The notes beneath the pieces were generated by a model. That model was not told the DNA's origin. It saw only the letters and a list, made by a program, of their open reading frames with translations, and made no database searches. Shown in pieces: positions 17,116-26,311 of a stretch of DNA of 64,000 bases. The stretch is from JAHBVH01 sp034432375 (GTDB lineage: Bacteria > Chloroflexota > Anaerolineae > Caldilineales > Caldilineaceae). Where the stretch lies: NCBI GenBank assembly GCA_034432375.1, contig DAOUCA010000170.1, positions 1-64,000 on the forward strand, given 5' to 3'. Position 1 is the first letter of the stretch. Each line of letters opens with the position of its first letter. Made by a program: the position numbers and the translations under genes.

Positions 17116-18663
17116 TTAGTGGTCTAAGGTTTCCAGTGCTTCGATCACGAATTGCATCGCTTCTTCTACAGCTTGCGGCGTAAAAGGAAAGGTGACACCC
17201 GCGGTACGAAACAACGCCGGCAAGGGTTTTGTATTGCCCAACGTCAGCGCCGTCTTGTAAGCGCGGATGGCGCTTGGGCGATCCTGTGCCACCCACCGAC
17301 CAAACTGACACGCCCCCACAATCGCCATCGGATAGGTGATCATATAGAGTGGCATCCGGTATAAGCTCCATTTCCAGCGTTGCCAACCCGTCTGCGCCTC
17401 CGCGCTGTTTGGGTCACACTCATCCCACGGCGTAAAGCGCCGTTTGAGTTCGAGCCATTTGGCATCCAAGTCCGCCGGGGTGACATCGGCGGGGGCGTCG
17501 CCATAGACCCAATGCTCAAAGGCATCCTCCAGCGTACAGTTCGCCAGCGCCGACAGGTAATAGTGAAATACACTTTGCTGGGCCGCACAGCTTTCGTCGT
17601 CCGTGTAAGGGCCACCCTGGCTTTGCGCATAATAGGGCCAACTCAGCAGATCCATGCTCGTGGCGGCAAACTCTTGAAACTCTTCGGGACCATTGAGATT
17701 CCACATGGAGCAATGCGCCTGAAACGAGAGGAAATCATGCATGCCGTGGCCGCTTTCATGGAGCACGCTGCCGGCGTTATACGTAGACACATGCAGATAG
17801 GGCAGCCCAGCGCTGGGGAAGAACCACTCTTCTACCGCACCCGCTTTGCCCGGCCGGCTACCCAAGTCGAGATAACCGTCACGCAGCGTATGAAAGACCG
17901 CGCCAAAGGTCGGATCGATCCGCTGCAGGATGTGCTCAATGCCATCGACCAGCAGGGTCAGATCGGTAATCTCGGCGCTAGACTCATTTAAGGTGGCACC
18001 GCCGGCGCGCAGTTGGGCGACGATGGGGACGACTACCGTTTCAACGGCCTGATGAAAGGCCTGGCAGTCGGCAATGGTGTAGCCCAAACGATTGAGCTGA
18101 CGCCAATGATAGGCCAAAAAGGTGGGCAACCCGCCGGTCTGGGCCAGCGCACGCCGGGTGTGCAACAGCCGCAGCATGAGATCGTTCAATTCGTCGCGCC
18201 GCGCCAGCCAGTAGCCAACTGGATTTTCAGGCTCAAAGTGGCGCATGATGTTGCGATAGCGTGTCTCCAGTTGGCTGATCTCGGCCTGGAGCGGCAGACT
18301 CGCCGGATGAAAGAGATCGCGTTGGTTGTGCCAGCGCTGCCAAAGTTGCGCATAGGTAGGTGTTGGTGGTTCCGGCTGCAACGTGAGCGCACGGCTGATC
18401 AGCCCATTCGTGTGACCAAGATAGGTGGAAAAGAGTTCCTGGACGTAGGTTGCGTAAGTCTGCTCCGCCACCTGGTCAGTGGTGTCGTAATAGGCAGCGC
18501 GTTTCAACACGGTGTAGGCGTCCCACACCGCGATGTCAAGTTGATTCCACTGTTCCAGCCAGGCCATGAAGCCACCGCCGGCAATCGGCACAGCGATGAG
18601 GGCCTGAAAGAGTGGCGTAATAGTTGACCAGTCGTAGGGATCGAAAAGATAGGTTGACTTCAT
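17116..18663 (-). CDS. M3-family oligoendopeptidase (PepF-like metallopeptidase)
   Basis: 515 aa. The start is ATG 18663, ten bases after an AAGGAG Shine-Dalgarno; an upstream in-frame alternative lacks one. The zinc site is H-E-S-G-H (HExxH) around residue 300 in V-L-H-E-S-G-H-G-M-H-D-F, with the third ligand Glu expected in the following helical region (E-E-F-Q-E-F-A-A-T-S-M-D). M3 enzymes such as PepF cleave short cytoplasmic peptides. There is no signal peptide. It is transcribed alone. Confidence 0.92.
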   Translation of the reverse strand: MKSTYLFDPYDWSTITPLFQALIAVPIAGGGFMAWLEQWNQLDIAVWDAYTVLKRAAYYDTTDQVAEQTYATYVQELFSTYLGHTNGLISRALTLQPEPPTPTYAQLWQRWHNQRDLFHPASLPLQAEISQLETRYRNIMRHFEPENPVGYWLARRDELNDLMLRLLHTRRALAQTGGLPTFLAYHWRQLNRLGYTIADCQAFHQAVETVVVPIVAQLRAGGATLNESSAEITDLTLLVDGIEHILQRIDPTFGAVFHTLRDGYLDLGSRPGKAGAVEEWFFPSAGLPYLHVSTYNAGSVLHESGHGMHDFLSFQAHCSMWNLNGPEEFQEFAATSMDLLSWPYYAQSQGGPYTDDESCAAQQSVFHYYLSALANCTLEDAFEHWVYGDAPADVTPADLDAKWLELKRRFTPWDECDPNSAEAQTGWQRWKWSLYRMPLYMITYPMAIVGACQFGRWVAQDRPSAIRAYKTALTLGNTKPLPALFRTAGVTFPFTPQAVEEAMQFVIEALETLDH

Positions 18664-18719
18664 GTTGCATGGTCTCCTTGTAACCTTTGCCGTGGTCAAA
18701 GCAAATTGGTAGACCGAAA

Positions 18720-18775
18720 AGCTCGGCGGCTGAGCTTCGTCCTGAGCCGGTCGAAGGGCTTGTCGAAGCCAGAGC
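18720..18775. repeat. Imperfect extragenic palindrome (CTTCGTCCTGAGCCGGTCGAAG type)
   Basis: Between the M3 peptidase and the Eis-like gene, GCTTCG and CGAAGC arms enclose a CTGAGCCGGTCGAAGG core, next to an imperfect GCTC/GAGC repeat. Such cores are common extragenic repeats in many genomes. Function is unknown. Confidence 0.35.
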
Positions 18776-18835
18776 GCTTTGCGGTCTACTGAAAATGGAT
18801 AGCTATGTTTGCTTCCTGCGCCGTTGACCGCAGCT

Positions 18836-18907
18836 CATGTATAGCCCGCTCATGTATAGCCCGCTCATGTATACCCCGCTCATGTATACCCCGCTCATGT
18901 ATACCCC
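18836..18907. repeat. 15-bp tandem repeat, almost five copies, starting at a stop codon
   Basis: The unit CATGTATAGCCCGCT (copies at 18836, 18851, 18866, 18881 and a partial copy at 18896), with GCCC or CCCC variants. The most upstream copy (in minus-strand reading) supplies the last codons and stop of the Eis-like gene. Because 15 is divisible by three, each further copy presents another in-frame TGA. Confidence 0.85.
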
Positions 18908-20289
18908 AACGAATAGACGTTCGACAACTGCTTGGGGAAGAGTGTGTTGATCAGTACGACTGCCTCTGGCTTGGCCCATACATCGGGAAAGGTGGCGCGT
19001 AATTCGCTCAAGCTGCGATAGCCAAAGAGCAACTGCAAGAAGATCAGCGGTGGACAACCAGCGTGGGCCTCCTCGCTGTCGACCGGTGCCTGCCACACTT
19101 CGACGGTTGCCAACTTTCCCTGTGCAAAGCGCAAATGCAACCCACCGCGGTAAAAGTCAAGGAATAGTTCGCCGGTATAGCCGGCCAACAGGGAATCGGC
19201 CAGCCGGTCTGCCAGCACAGGCGCAATGTGGCGCACAAAAGCTGGTAGATCCGGCACGCGCAGATACCAGGCGTAAGGGGGATCGACTGCGCCGGTAAAC
19301 TGTTCGTCCAACAGGGCGTGGAGCGGATCGTTCTGGCGTAGGGCGAAACGGAGTGTGGAATACGGTTCGTCATTGCCCTCGATGGCAGGAAGCCCTGCAC
19401 CATGTTGGCGCAAGAGCCGCAGCAGGCCCGGTATCGCCGCTTGCCAGTTAACGTCTTCAGCCAATTGCAACGCATAGAGATTCAAGGCCGATCCCCAACG
19501 CTTGGCCGCCAACTCCGCATAGCCACAAATCTGCGCGTTCTCATCCACAATCATGTGCAGACGCCCATTCAAGCCAACGGTCGCAGCTTCCCACTCGTCG
19601 CCAGAGGGCTTCTGCCAGCCCGTGATGTGAAAGCGCCAGTAGGCTTCAGTTGCTTCGTGCCATACGAGGCTGGCTCTACGTGCGCGCTGGTAGAGCTTGA
19701 CCAGTTGCGGAATCTCCTCGACGGTGGCCAAGCGCAGTCGATACGGTTCCATTTCCCCTGGCTTCTGATCGGGAATGGCAGTGAGCGGGATGGTGCGATA
19801 ACTACTTAGATCGAGCACATATTCATAGCCAAATTGGCGGTAGTAGTAGGGGATCCCAGTAATCGCCTGGACCAAGTGGCCTTCAGCCGCGCTACGCGCG
19901 TGAACCATCGCCATAAGCGCTCGCACCAAGCCACGGTTGCGATAGGCCGGATCGGTCGCCACATTTTCAGGGCGACCGACCCCAAACAAAATTCCGCCAT
20001 AACTCCATTGGTGGTGCCAGAGACAGGTACAGGCAACGATCGGTCTATCGGCTTTGCTCGTATCTTCGACAATAGCAATGTCACCGGCGCCCATATAGGG
20101 AAAGCCATCACCCATAAAAATCCGTGCCTCATCGACTGCGCGAACATTCAGCAATTCATCTGGGCGATTGAGGAAGACCGTACCCATCAGATAGCCGATC
20201 TTTGCCTGATCGGCGGCTGTCGACCAACGACGGATCAGGCCGTTGCCCAAGTCTCCGACAAAGGTTGTTTCTGCGAGTAACATAGACAT
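18895..20289 (-). CDS. Eis-like GNAT acetyltransferase (GNAT plus sterol-carrier-like C-terminal domain)
   Basis: 464 aa, close to Eis-family length (about 400-450). The N-terminal GNAT has the acetyl-CoA-binding A-T-D-P-A-Y-R-N-R-G-L-V-R-A-L and the Q-A-I-T-G-I-P-Y-Y-Y-R-Q-F-G-Y-E-Y motif typical of Eis proteins. A second degenerate GNAT (about 180-330) follows, then a C-terminal SCP2-like domain (F-L-D-F-Y-R-G-G-L-H-L-R-F). Eis enzymes N-acetylate amines such as aminoglycosides or protein lysines; the substrate here is unknown. The start at ATG 20289 is supported by CAGGAG seven bases upstream. The last codons fall in a 15-bp tandem repeat. Confidence 0.85.
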   Translation of the reverse strand: MSMLLAETTFVGDLGNGLIRRWSTAADQAKIGYLMGTVFLNRPDELLNVRAVDEARIFMGDGFPYMGAGDIAIVEDTSKADRPIVACTCLWHHQWSYGGILFGVGRPENVATDPAYRNRGLVRALMAMVHARSAAEGHLVQAITGIPYYYRQFGYEYVLDLSSYRTIPLTAIPDQKPGEMEPYRLRLATVEEIPQLVKLYQRARRASLVWHEATEAYWRFHITGWQKPSGDEWEAATVGLNGRLHMIVDENAQICGYAELAAKRWGSALNLYALQLAEDVNWQAAIPGLLRLLRQHGAGLPAIEGNDEPYSTLRFALRQNDPLHALLDEQFTGAVDPPYAWYLRVPDLPAFVRHIAPVLADRLADSLLAGYTGELFLDFYRGGLHLRFAQGKLATVEVWQAPVDSEEAHAGCPPLIFLQLLFGYRSLSELRATFPDVWAKPEAVVLINTLFPKQLSNVYSLGYT

Positions 20290-20359
20290 GATGCGCTCCT
20301 GATTAGCGACTCTACACTGCGCTGATGGAGAATTCGTCTATCGATTTCTAGACAGACAC

Positions 20360-21538
20360 CTAGGCGCAATACGGCTCCTGGCCAAAACGCGCAACATCGT
20401 CGGGCAAGAGTAAAAAGCCGCCGCTGCGCAATTGTCCACCCGCTTGCATGTGGGCGATCACAGCGCGACGCAGCGTCGTATCTTGCGGCGCAGTCGCAAG
20501 ATCGATCTGCCGCCTACCAAAGAGAAAATAGATGGGACCGGCACCGCTGGAGGGCAGCGGAAAGAGGTAGCCCTGACGTTGGAAGGCAAGAAGGTTCGAC
20601 GTGGGCGGCAGCATATCGATGAACTGGGTATTAAAGATCCAGGAGCTACAGACAAAGGCTTTAAAGGGGCGCTCGGGGTGGTAGCGGGGAAAAAAGTCGA
20701 GCGCACGTTGAAGCGATTTATGCAACAGGTCAAGGCGAAGTGGCATGAAGTTAGGGATATGCATCTCTAGCACCGTCTCACCATTGCGCAGGATCAATTC
20801 CCACTCGGCTTTTGCCAATTGCCGTGGTGTCGGCATGGCATAGCCATTGGGCGAGATCGGGGTGCCGGTTACTTGCGTCTCATCTTCTTCGAGGGTAGCA
20901 ATCCAGTCGTCGGCACGCGCTTGCGGCGGGGTCCAACCATATTGGTGATAGGTTGGCTCATCAAAGGTGAAAGGACGATAGCCGTCGGTGGTAAAGCGTA
21001 CACCCGCTTCGGCTAAGGCTTGTACCTGGCCCCTGCTTTTGTGGCGATAGACGCGGAGATCACCCGCAAAGGGCTTGAGAATAAACTCCATGCGCCCCAG
21101 CCGATAAAGGTCACCACTGGCTACGGTTCTGCCAAGCCAGGAGCGCAATACCCAATCCTCCACGCCAATCGCACCATTGTGCGCTTCGGCATAGCGCTGA
21201 GCACACATGGGCAAGGCACCATAGCTTTCGCGGGTAATCGCGTCGGGAATGCCTCGCTCCTGATGTACCATGCGCAATCGCTGAATGGCATCTAGAGCCA
21301 CCAATAAATAGAGTTTGGGGAGATCATCGCCCAAAAGCGCGGCTGGCGCGGGATCGATGGCAGTTGGCGCACCCTCATAGGTTTGTGCGTAAAGGTCTCC
21401 AGCGCACTGTTGCAATGGAGCCGTTGTGCGAATTCGTTCAGCCAGCGCTAAGATCGACGAAATCGCGGCTGGATCCAATCCAGCGGCAGTGCCATTCTGG
21501 TGAAGCTGGCTCGCTGAGAGAAAAGCAGGGATGGTCAT
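20360..21538 (-). CDS. Acyltransferase-like protein (NAT_N / GNAT_C, DUF5596-type)
   Basis: 392 aa from ATG 21538, chosen for the CAGGAT Shine-Dalgarno 10 bases upstream; an upstream in-frame extension lacks a ribosome site. The C-terminal half has the pattern of GNAT-like C-terminal acyltransferases: L-E-M-H-I-P-N-F-M-P-L, then D-L-L-H-K-S-L-Q-R-A-L-D-F-F, F-V-C-S-S-W-I-F and L-P-P-T-S-N-L-L-A-F. Its function is uncharacterised in the family as I know it. It is downstream of no obvious partner. Confidence 0.75.
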   Translation of the reverse strand: MTIPAFLSASQLHQNGTAAGLDPAAISSILALAERIRTTAPLQQCAGDLYAQTYEGAPTAIDPAPAALLGDDLPKLYLLVALDAIQRLRMVHQERGIPDAITRESYGALPMCAQRYAEAHNGAIGVEDWVLRSWLGRTVASGDLYRLGRMEFILKPFAGDLRVYRHKSRGQVQALAEAGVRFTTDGYRPFTFDEPTYHQYGWTPPQARADDWIATLEEDETQVTGTPISPNGYAMPTPRQLAKAEWELILRNGETVLEMHIPNFMPLRLDLLHKSLQRALDFFPRYHPERPFKAFVCSSWIFNTQFIDMLPPTSNLLAFQRQGYLFPLPSSGAGPIYFLFGRRQIDLATAPQDTTLRRAVIAHMQAGGQLRSGGFLLLPDDVARFGQEPYCA

Positions 21539-21607
21539 TGATAAATAATCCTGATGTTGTGCCCAGTGGACAAAAGATGCTTTATTTTCGGAAGTAGGCC
21601 ACGTCAC

Positions 21608-21767
21608 GATGGAGAGCCATCATGGACAGGCGATTGATGGGGGGATTGCTCTTATTGTAGCGTGGATTGTCAAGGGTGTAAATGGAGAAGAGGGTTATCT
21701 TTGGTAGGTGCTGAGGGGACGCGTTGAGAGCCTCTGTGGGCTCCTCTCAGGGGAAACGCAGTCAACA
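21608..21767. other. Intergenic, no gene seen
   Basis: This stretch follows the 5' end of the acyltransferase gene and precedes the first MITE-like element. I see no coding frame with a ribosome site and no motif. It may carry the promoter of the gene starting at 21538. Confidence 0.5.
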
Positions 21768-21971
21768 CCTAATACAGTGTCAGATAAATTGTGCGAGATT
21801 AGCGCGCCCCAAGGGCTCCCGCGGTTGCGTAGTGCGGGGCCGTATCCGCACGTATCGAAACGGGAGTGAGCCGGTTGCCTTCTAGGCGCGCCTGGTTTCG
21901 ATACGGCTGCAAAAAGCCGCAGCCTACTCAACCAGCGCTAATCTGCCAAAACTTCCCTGACAGTGCACTAG
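21768..21971. mobile_element. MITE-like element A (204 bp) with 36-bp imperfect terminal inverted repeats, ending in CTAG
   Basis: The left end starts CTAATACAGTGTCAG (21768-21803). The right end, reverse-complemented, starts CTAGTGCACTGTCAGGGAAG (21936-21971). The two agree at 27 of 36 positions. No coding sequence lies inside; the core includes a GGTTTCGATACG...CTACTCAACC extragenic repeat. The same terminal repeats bound the elements at 21968-22120 and 46450-46627. Confidence 0.7.
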
Positions 21972-22120
21972 TGGAACGTGACGTAAATTTTGACGGGAAA
22001 AACTATGAATCAAGCCCTGTCATTCTGCAAGAATCTTCGGCTAAATCACCTTGAAGACGCTTTCAGCGTGACAAAGCTCACCATCCGTTATCCATCAGAA
22101 CTTGAGTAACACTGCACTAG
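21968..22120. mobile_element. MITE-like element B (153 bp), sharing CTAG with element A
   Basis: Left end CTAGTGGAACGTGAC at 21968; right end CTAGTGCAGTGTTAC (reverse complement) ending at 22120. They match at about 22 of 33 positions. Elements A and B are joined end to end through one CTAG (21968-21971). The core contains a weak GACGCTTTCAGCGTGAC-type palindrome. This element is more degenerate than the others. Confidence 0.5.
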
Positions 22121-22263
22121 ACCCGTTTCGATATGACGATAGCGCTGTCTACTTAACCGCCGTTCACTGCATTTCTAATAGATAAAATCCTTAAAAGTGA
22201 TCCAGCCTCTCTCGTGTAAAAGTAACTCTACAGCGAATTGCATCAGGCCTGTTGGCAAGGCAG

Positions 22264-25200
22264 TCAAGCCGGGTTATCCAATAGAGTTTGCAGCCCCACA
22301 CTAGATAAGGGTTTGGCAAAGTAGTAGCCTTGCGCTAAATCACAGCCAAGCGTTTGCAAGAAGCTGGTGATCTCTGTTGTCTCTACCCCTTCTGCGGTGA
22401 CGGTGAGGCCAACCGTGTGAGCCATCGTCACAACCGCTTGAACAATGGCCGTATCTTCCGCATTTTGGCCCAATCCAGAGACGAAGGAGCGATCAATTTT
22501 CAAGGTATCAACCGGGAAACGTTTGAGGTAACTCAAGCTCGAATAGCCGGTGCCAAAGTCATCGATGGCCAACTTGACGCCTAATTCTTTCAATTCATGT
22601 AGCCGGGTCAAGGTCCCTTCGGCATCGTTCATGGCGACACTTTCGGTAATTTCCAGCTTTAGACTCATGGGATTTAGTTTTGTTGTACGTAAGATCTGCG
22701 CAATTTGTAAGACCAGATCCGATTGTTGTAGCTGCTTGGCCGAGAGGTTTACGCTCAATTCCAACGGTGGTTGACCTTTGCGTTCCTGTTGCCAAAGTTG
22801 CACTTGGCGACAGGCTTCTTCGAGTACCCACATCCCGATTGGAACGATCAGCCCCGTCTCTTCTGCAGTGTGAATGAACTGTGCTGGTGCAATCATGCCC
22901 AAGCGTGGGTGTTCCCAACGGATCAATGCCTCCATGCCAATCACGCTGCTGTTGCTAAGCGAAATGATCGGTTGATAGTAGACGCGGAACTCATCCTGAT
23001 CCAGCGCTCGACGCAATTCTTGTTCCAATTCAAATCGCTCTAAGAGGCTAATCCCGGTACGGCCATCAAAGATATGATACCGACCTTTGCCTTCGCGTTT
23101 TGCTTGATACATGGCTGCGTCCGCATAGCGCAGCAGATCGGTTGTAGAGTCCGCACCACCACGGTTAAAGGCAACGCCGATGCTGGCCGTAACAATAATT
23201 TCATAGCCATTGATCTTCTCGGTGACGCGCATATCCTCCAGGATCTGTTCGGCAATGGCATGGGCGGTCGCTTCGTCGGGTAAATCTTCCAACAAGATCA
23301 TAAATTCATCACCACCAAAACGGGCGACAGTATCCTGAGGGCGTATTGCCTTTTGCAAGCGGTCGGCAACCGCAATTAACAGGTGATCGCCCGCTTCGTG
23401 GCCAAGGCTATCGTTTACTACCTTAAAAAGATCGAGGTCGATAAAGAGCACAGCCAGGAGATCGGTGGGTGTGTGGCGTGCCGAGCGAATCAGCGCATGT
23501 TGCAACCGATTCATGATCAAGGCTCGATTGGGTAGCCCCGTGAGCGCGTCGTGGAAGGCCTGATGTTGTAGCTGCTGCTCAAAGATTTTACGCTCGCTAA
23601 TATCGCGGGCTGTAATCAGCAACCCTTGAACGTTGCCATCGTGAAGAAGATTACTGCCGGTCAGTTCAAAATGGAGCCAGGAACCGCCATTGTGCTGCAT
23701 GGCAATTTCCGTGTTGTAGATTTTGCCTGGCGCGTTGATCATCATCTCGTAGAAAGTTTCGAGCGAATCGATGTTCCCCGGTTGAATCAACCGTTGCCCG
23801 AGATTCGTCCCAATGAGCCCATCCGGCTCATACCCGAGCAGACGACCAACAGCTGGGCTCACATAGCGGATCCCTCCATGTGCATCGACGATCATGATAA
23901 TGTCTGAACCATGTTGGACCAAGGAGCGAAATCTTGCCTCACTGCGCTGTTTGTGCAGATTCTCTGTTAGGCTCAGGCTCTCCAAGGCCAGGGCAATCTG
24001 TGCACTCAGCGCCTCAATCGAGTCTTTGACTTCGGTGGCCAATCGTCGTTTCCCGGCAATGATTAGGCTGGCCAACAGACGCTGTTGCACGGCGACAGGC
24101 ACGACCAAGATTTCACCAATCTCTTTGCCAAGATTGAGGGCATTCCATAGCTGTGAGTGATCAGTGGCACTATAGCTTTTAACCACCCCTTTCTGTAGCT
24201 GTGTCAAAAGCATCCTAGGCAACATCGGCATGGGGATCGGCATGGGGTGGACGATATCTTGTTGCCCTTGAAAAGAAGCGACTTTCAAGCACTCGTCCGG
24301 CAGACCGATAAGCAACTGAATATGGTCAATCCGATCATCGGCTAATTTGGCGATTGCTTTCAATGCCGCAGTATAAATCCCTTCGCGATATGGAATTGCT
24401 ACAAAGCTAGCAGATGCGTTACGTAGTGCCTGTTCACGTGCCACGGCACGGCCCAGCTGTTCCATCAAGCCGCTCATGCGACTCATGATCAATAGATAAA
24501 GCAGCGCTGAGCCACCGGCTACCACCGGCAAATTAATCGGGATATCACGTATCGCTTGGATCACGAGAGTAGCAGGCGAGAGCAGGGACATGCCGGCTAA
24601 GAGCGCTAACCGCTGCCAATTCAACTTGATTTGGATCTGGGGGCCTTGTTCGATCAATTGGCGCATCGTTGGATGAAGCGCTGATACGGCCAGTAAGGTG
24701 CTACTCAAGAGCCAGACGGCATCCAATAGGTGCCCATTGTAATAGCTGCCGTCAAGGATCGCTTTGGCGTAGATTGTATCGGCGATCATCCACAAGCCAA
24801 GACCGCCACTCAAAATAAAATAGGCCGGTGGTCGTTTGCCGGGAGAGATCCACATACGGACAACAACGGCCAATAAAAACACATTCGTCAACGGGTAGGC
24901 AATCGAGACCATACGTTCCAAAAAGGTCAGCGATGCATTATCGGCATAAGGTTCCATGAGGAAGATCCAGGAGAGCAGACCTGCCCCACAGCCAATAATG
25001 AGTGAATCAATCCAACCCGAGAGATCTTGATGACGGGTGCGTGCCTGGTTCATGGAGTGAAGAGCGAGCCCTCTAATCACATAGCCACTCAGATAAACGA
25101 CATCGATTATCGAAGGATAGGGGACATCGATCCCTCGAAATTTACAGAAATAGAAGATGCCGTCAGCCAGCACATTGGTAAAGATGCCGATTGCCAAGAG

Positions 25201-25449
25201 GTGCCAAGGGCCAAATGACTGTAATTTCCCCCGTCTTATGCCGGATGAAAATGCCACCGCCGTGACTACCGTATACGTCATGTAGACGATACCTTTGACC
25301 GTTCCTACCGCCAAAAGGGAATGTCCATAAATGGCAATAACGCCAAAAAATAAAAACAAAGACCATATCGGTATTCTTTTGATCATGTGGATCGTCATTC
25401 CAAGCGGTTTTGGGTGACGTAAAACTTGAGTTGATACTTCAGTCGCCAT
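22264..25449 (-). CDS. Membrane GGDEF-EAL cyclic-di-GMP enzyme with GAF-like and PAS domains
   Basis: 1061 aa. Residues 1-330 hold about eight or nine transmembrane helices forming a MASE-like sensory module. A GAF-like region follows (about 345-490), then PAS (about 500-625, F-R-S-L-V-Q-H-G-S-D-I-I-M-I-V-D), GGDEF (intact F-G-G-D-E-F near 711, with a preceding R-P-Q-D inhibitory I-site) and EAL (intact E-A-L-I-R-W-E near 838, later D-D-F-G-T-G-Y-S-S and E-G-V-E-T). Both cyclase and phosphodiesterase signatures are complete, so it may make and break c-di-GMP at the membrane. Start ATG 25449 has an AAAGG Shine-Dalgarno. It is transcribed away from the SpeD operon. Confidence 0.93.
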   Translation of the reverse strand: MATEVSTQVLRHPKPLGMTIHMIKRIPIWSLFLFFGVIAIYGHSLLAVGTVKGIVYMTYTVVTAVAFSSGIRRGKLQSFGPWHLLAIGIFTNVLADGIFYFCKFRGIDVPYPSIIDVVYLSGYVIRGLALHSMNQARTRHQDLSGWIDSLIIGCGAGLLSWIFLMEPYADNASLTFLERMVSIAYPLTNVFLLAVVVRMWISPGKRPPAYFILSGGLGLWMIADTIYAKAILDGSYYNGHLLDAVWLLSSTLLAVSALHPTMRQLIEQGPQIQIKLNWQRLALLAGMSLLSPATLVIQAIRDIPINLPVVAGGSALLYLLIMSRMSGLMEQLGRAVAREQALRNASASFVAIPYREGIYTAALKAIAKLADDRIDHIQLLIGLPDECLKVASFQGQQDIVHPMPIPMPMLPRMLLTQLQKGVVKSYSATDHSQLWNALNLGKEIGEILVVPVAVQQRLLASLIIAGKRRLATEVKDSIEALSAQIALALESLSLTENLHKQRSEARFRSLVQHGSDIIMIVDAHGGIRYVSPAVGRLLGYEPDGLIGTNLGQRLIQPGNIDSLETFYEMMINAPGKIYNTEIAMQHNGGSWLHFELTGSNLLHDGNVQGLLITARDISERKIFEQQLQHQAFHDALTGLPNRALIMNRLQHALIRSARHTPTDLLAVLFIDLDLFKVVNDSLGHEAGDHLLIAVADRLQKAIRPQDTVARFGGDEFMILLEDLPDEATAHAIAEQILEDMRVTEKINGYEIIVTASIGVAFNRGGADSTTDLLRYADAAMYQAKREGKGRYHIFDGRTGISLLERFELEQELRRALDQDEFRVYYQPIISLSNSSVIGMEALIRWEHPRLGMIAPAQFIHTAEETGLIVPIGMWVLEEACRQVQLWQQERKGQPPLELSVNLSAKQLQQSDLVLQIAQILRTTKLNPMSLKLEITESVAMNDAEGTLTRLHELKELGVKLAIDDFGTGYSSLSYLKRFPVDTLKIDRSFVSGLGQNAEDTAIVQAVVTMAHTVGLTVTAEGVETTEITSFLQTLGCDLAQGYYFAKPLSSVGLQTLLDNPA

Positions 25450-25909
25450 TGCTTAGCCTTTCGATTACCGACACGATATGGCATAAGACTCAGATATTTC
25501 ACAAAGATGCTCTCTTGGCCCAATCACTACGTTTATATGCCGAGCAGTCACCTGTTTATGAAATTACCTCAGCGCCAATGCTGTAGGTCGTAGTTCAATC
25601 TTTTTCATTTCATTATTTTATAATTGCTTATTATTTCCTTACCGATTGCAGTATAGGAAGGAAACGCTCTTTTGTTACTGTCAACTTTCTTGCAGCTTTC
25701 CGCTCAAAGGGCAAAATGTTGCTAAGACTCGACTATGGCAATAGAAATATCATACCACTGTAATCATTTTGTCAGGGTCAAAGGGGTAAATAGGTCGATT
25801 GTTTGGGAATAAGTTAATACATTACGACGATTCACAAATGTCATGCTTAAGCGAGAATGTAGCCGCTTATCGTTCACTTTTATTTACTTCACCAGAGGAA
25901 ACGACTGTT
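25450..25909. other. Divergent intergenic region between the GGDEF/EAL gene and the SpeD operon
   Basis: About 460 bases, AT-richer than the surroundings, containing the promoters for both directions. I did not find a confident -35/-10 pair. An upstream in-frame extension of speD to 25799 exists but lacks a ribosome site. Confidence 0.5.
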
Positions 25910-26311
25910 ATGAAAACCGTTGCATGTACAAAATCCAATCCCAGCACAAAAACAGGCGGTATGGATGTGTTGATTCGCCATATCATCATCGAACTGAATG
26001 GCGGTCATTTTGATCAATTAAATGATCCAAAGTTTCTCGAAGATTCACTGATCCAGATGACGAAGATCATGCGGACTGATATCAAGTCAAAATCAACCTA
26101 TCAGTTCAAGCCACACGGTGTGACATCAATGTTGATCATTGGTGCTTCCCACATCTCCATTCACACCTGGCCTGAATATCAATATGCAGACATTGACTTG
26201 GTTGTCTGTACAAAAGATTTCGAGATGGAGGAGATGGTCGCCTATCTCAACGAGCGCTTTGGTACAGAAAATGTGCGCTACATGGAGATTCAACGGGGTG
26301 TCTTTGCATGA
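25910..26311 (+). CDS. speD: SpeD-like pyruvoyl-dependent decarboxylase (AdoMet decarboxylase family)
   Basis: 133 aa, the size of prokaryotic class 1B AdoMetDC. ATG 25910 is chosen because AGAGGAA lies nine bases upstream. The core F-K-P-H-G-V-T-S-M-L-I-I-G-A-S-H-I-S-I-H-T-W-P-E contains the self-processing Ser (pyruvoyl precursor), the His after it and the W-P-E strand; the catalytic Cys is in I-D-L-V-V-C-T-K. The residue before the Ser is Ala instead of the usual Glu. Family enzymes decarboxylate AdoMet for spermidine synthesis; some SpeD homologues have been reported to decarboxylate ornithine or arginine instead. It is the first gene of a four-gene operon, overlapping the next by four bases; no spermidine synthase is nearby. 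Confidence 0.85.
   Translation: MKTVACTKSNPSTKTGGMDVLIRHIIIELNGGHFDQLNDPKFLEDSLIQMTKIMRTDIKSKSTYQFKPHGVTSMLIIGASHISIHTWPEYQYADIDLVVCTKDFEMEEMVAYLNERFGTENVRYMEIQRGVFA

Noticed and set aside
25799..25909. 37-codon N-terminal extension of SpeD
   Set aside because: No ribosome site at 25799, whereas ATG 25910 has AGAGGAA at good spacing and gives the normal family length.
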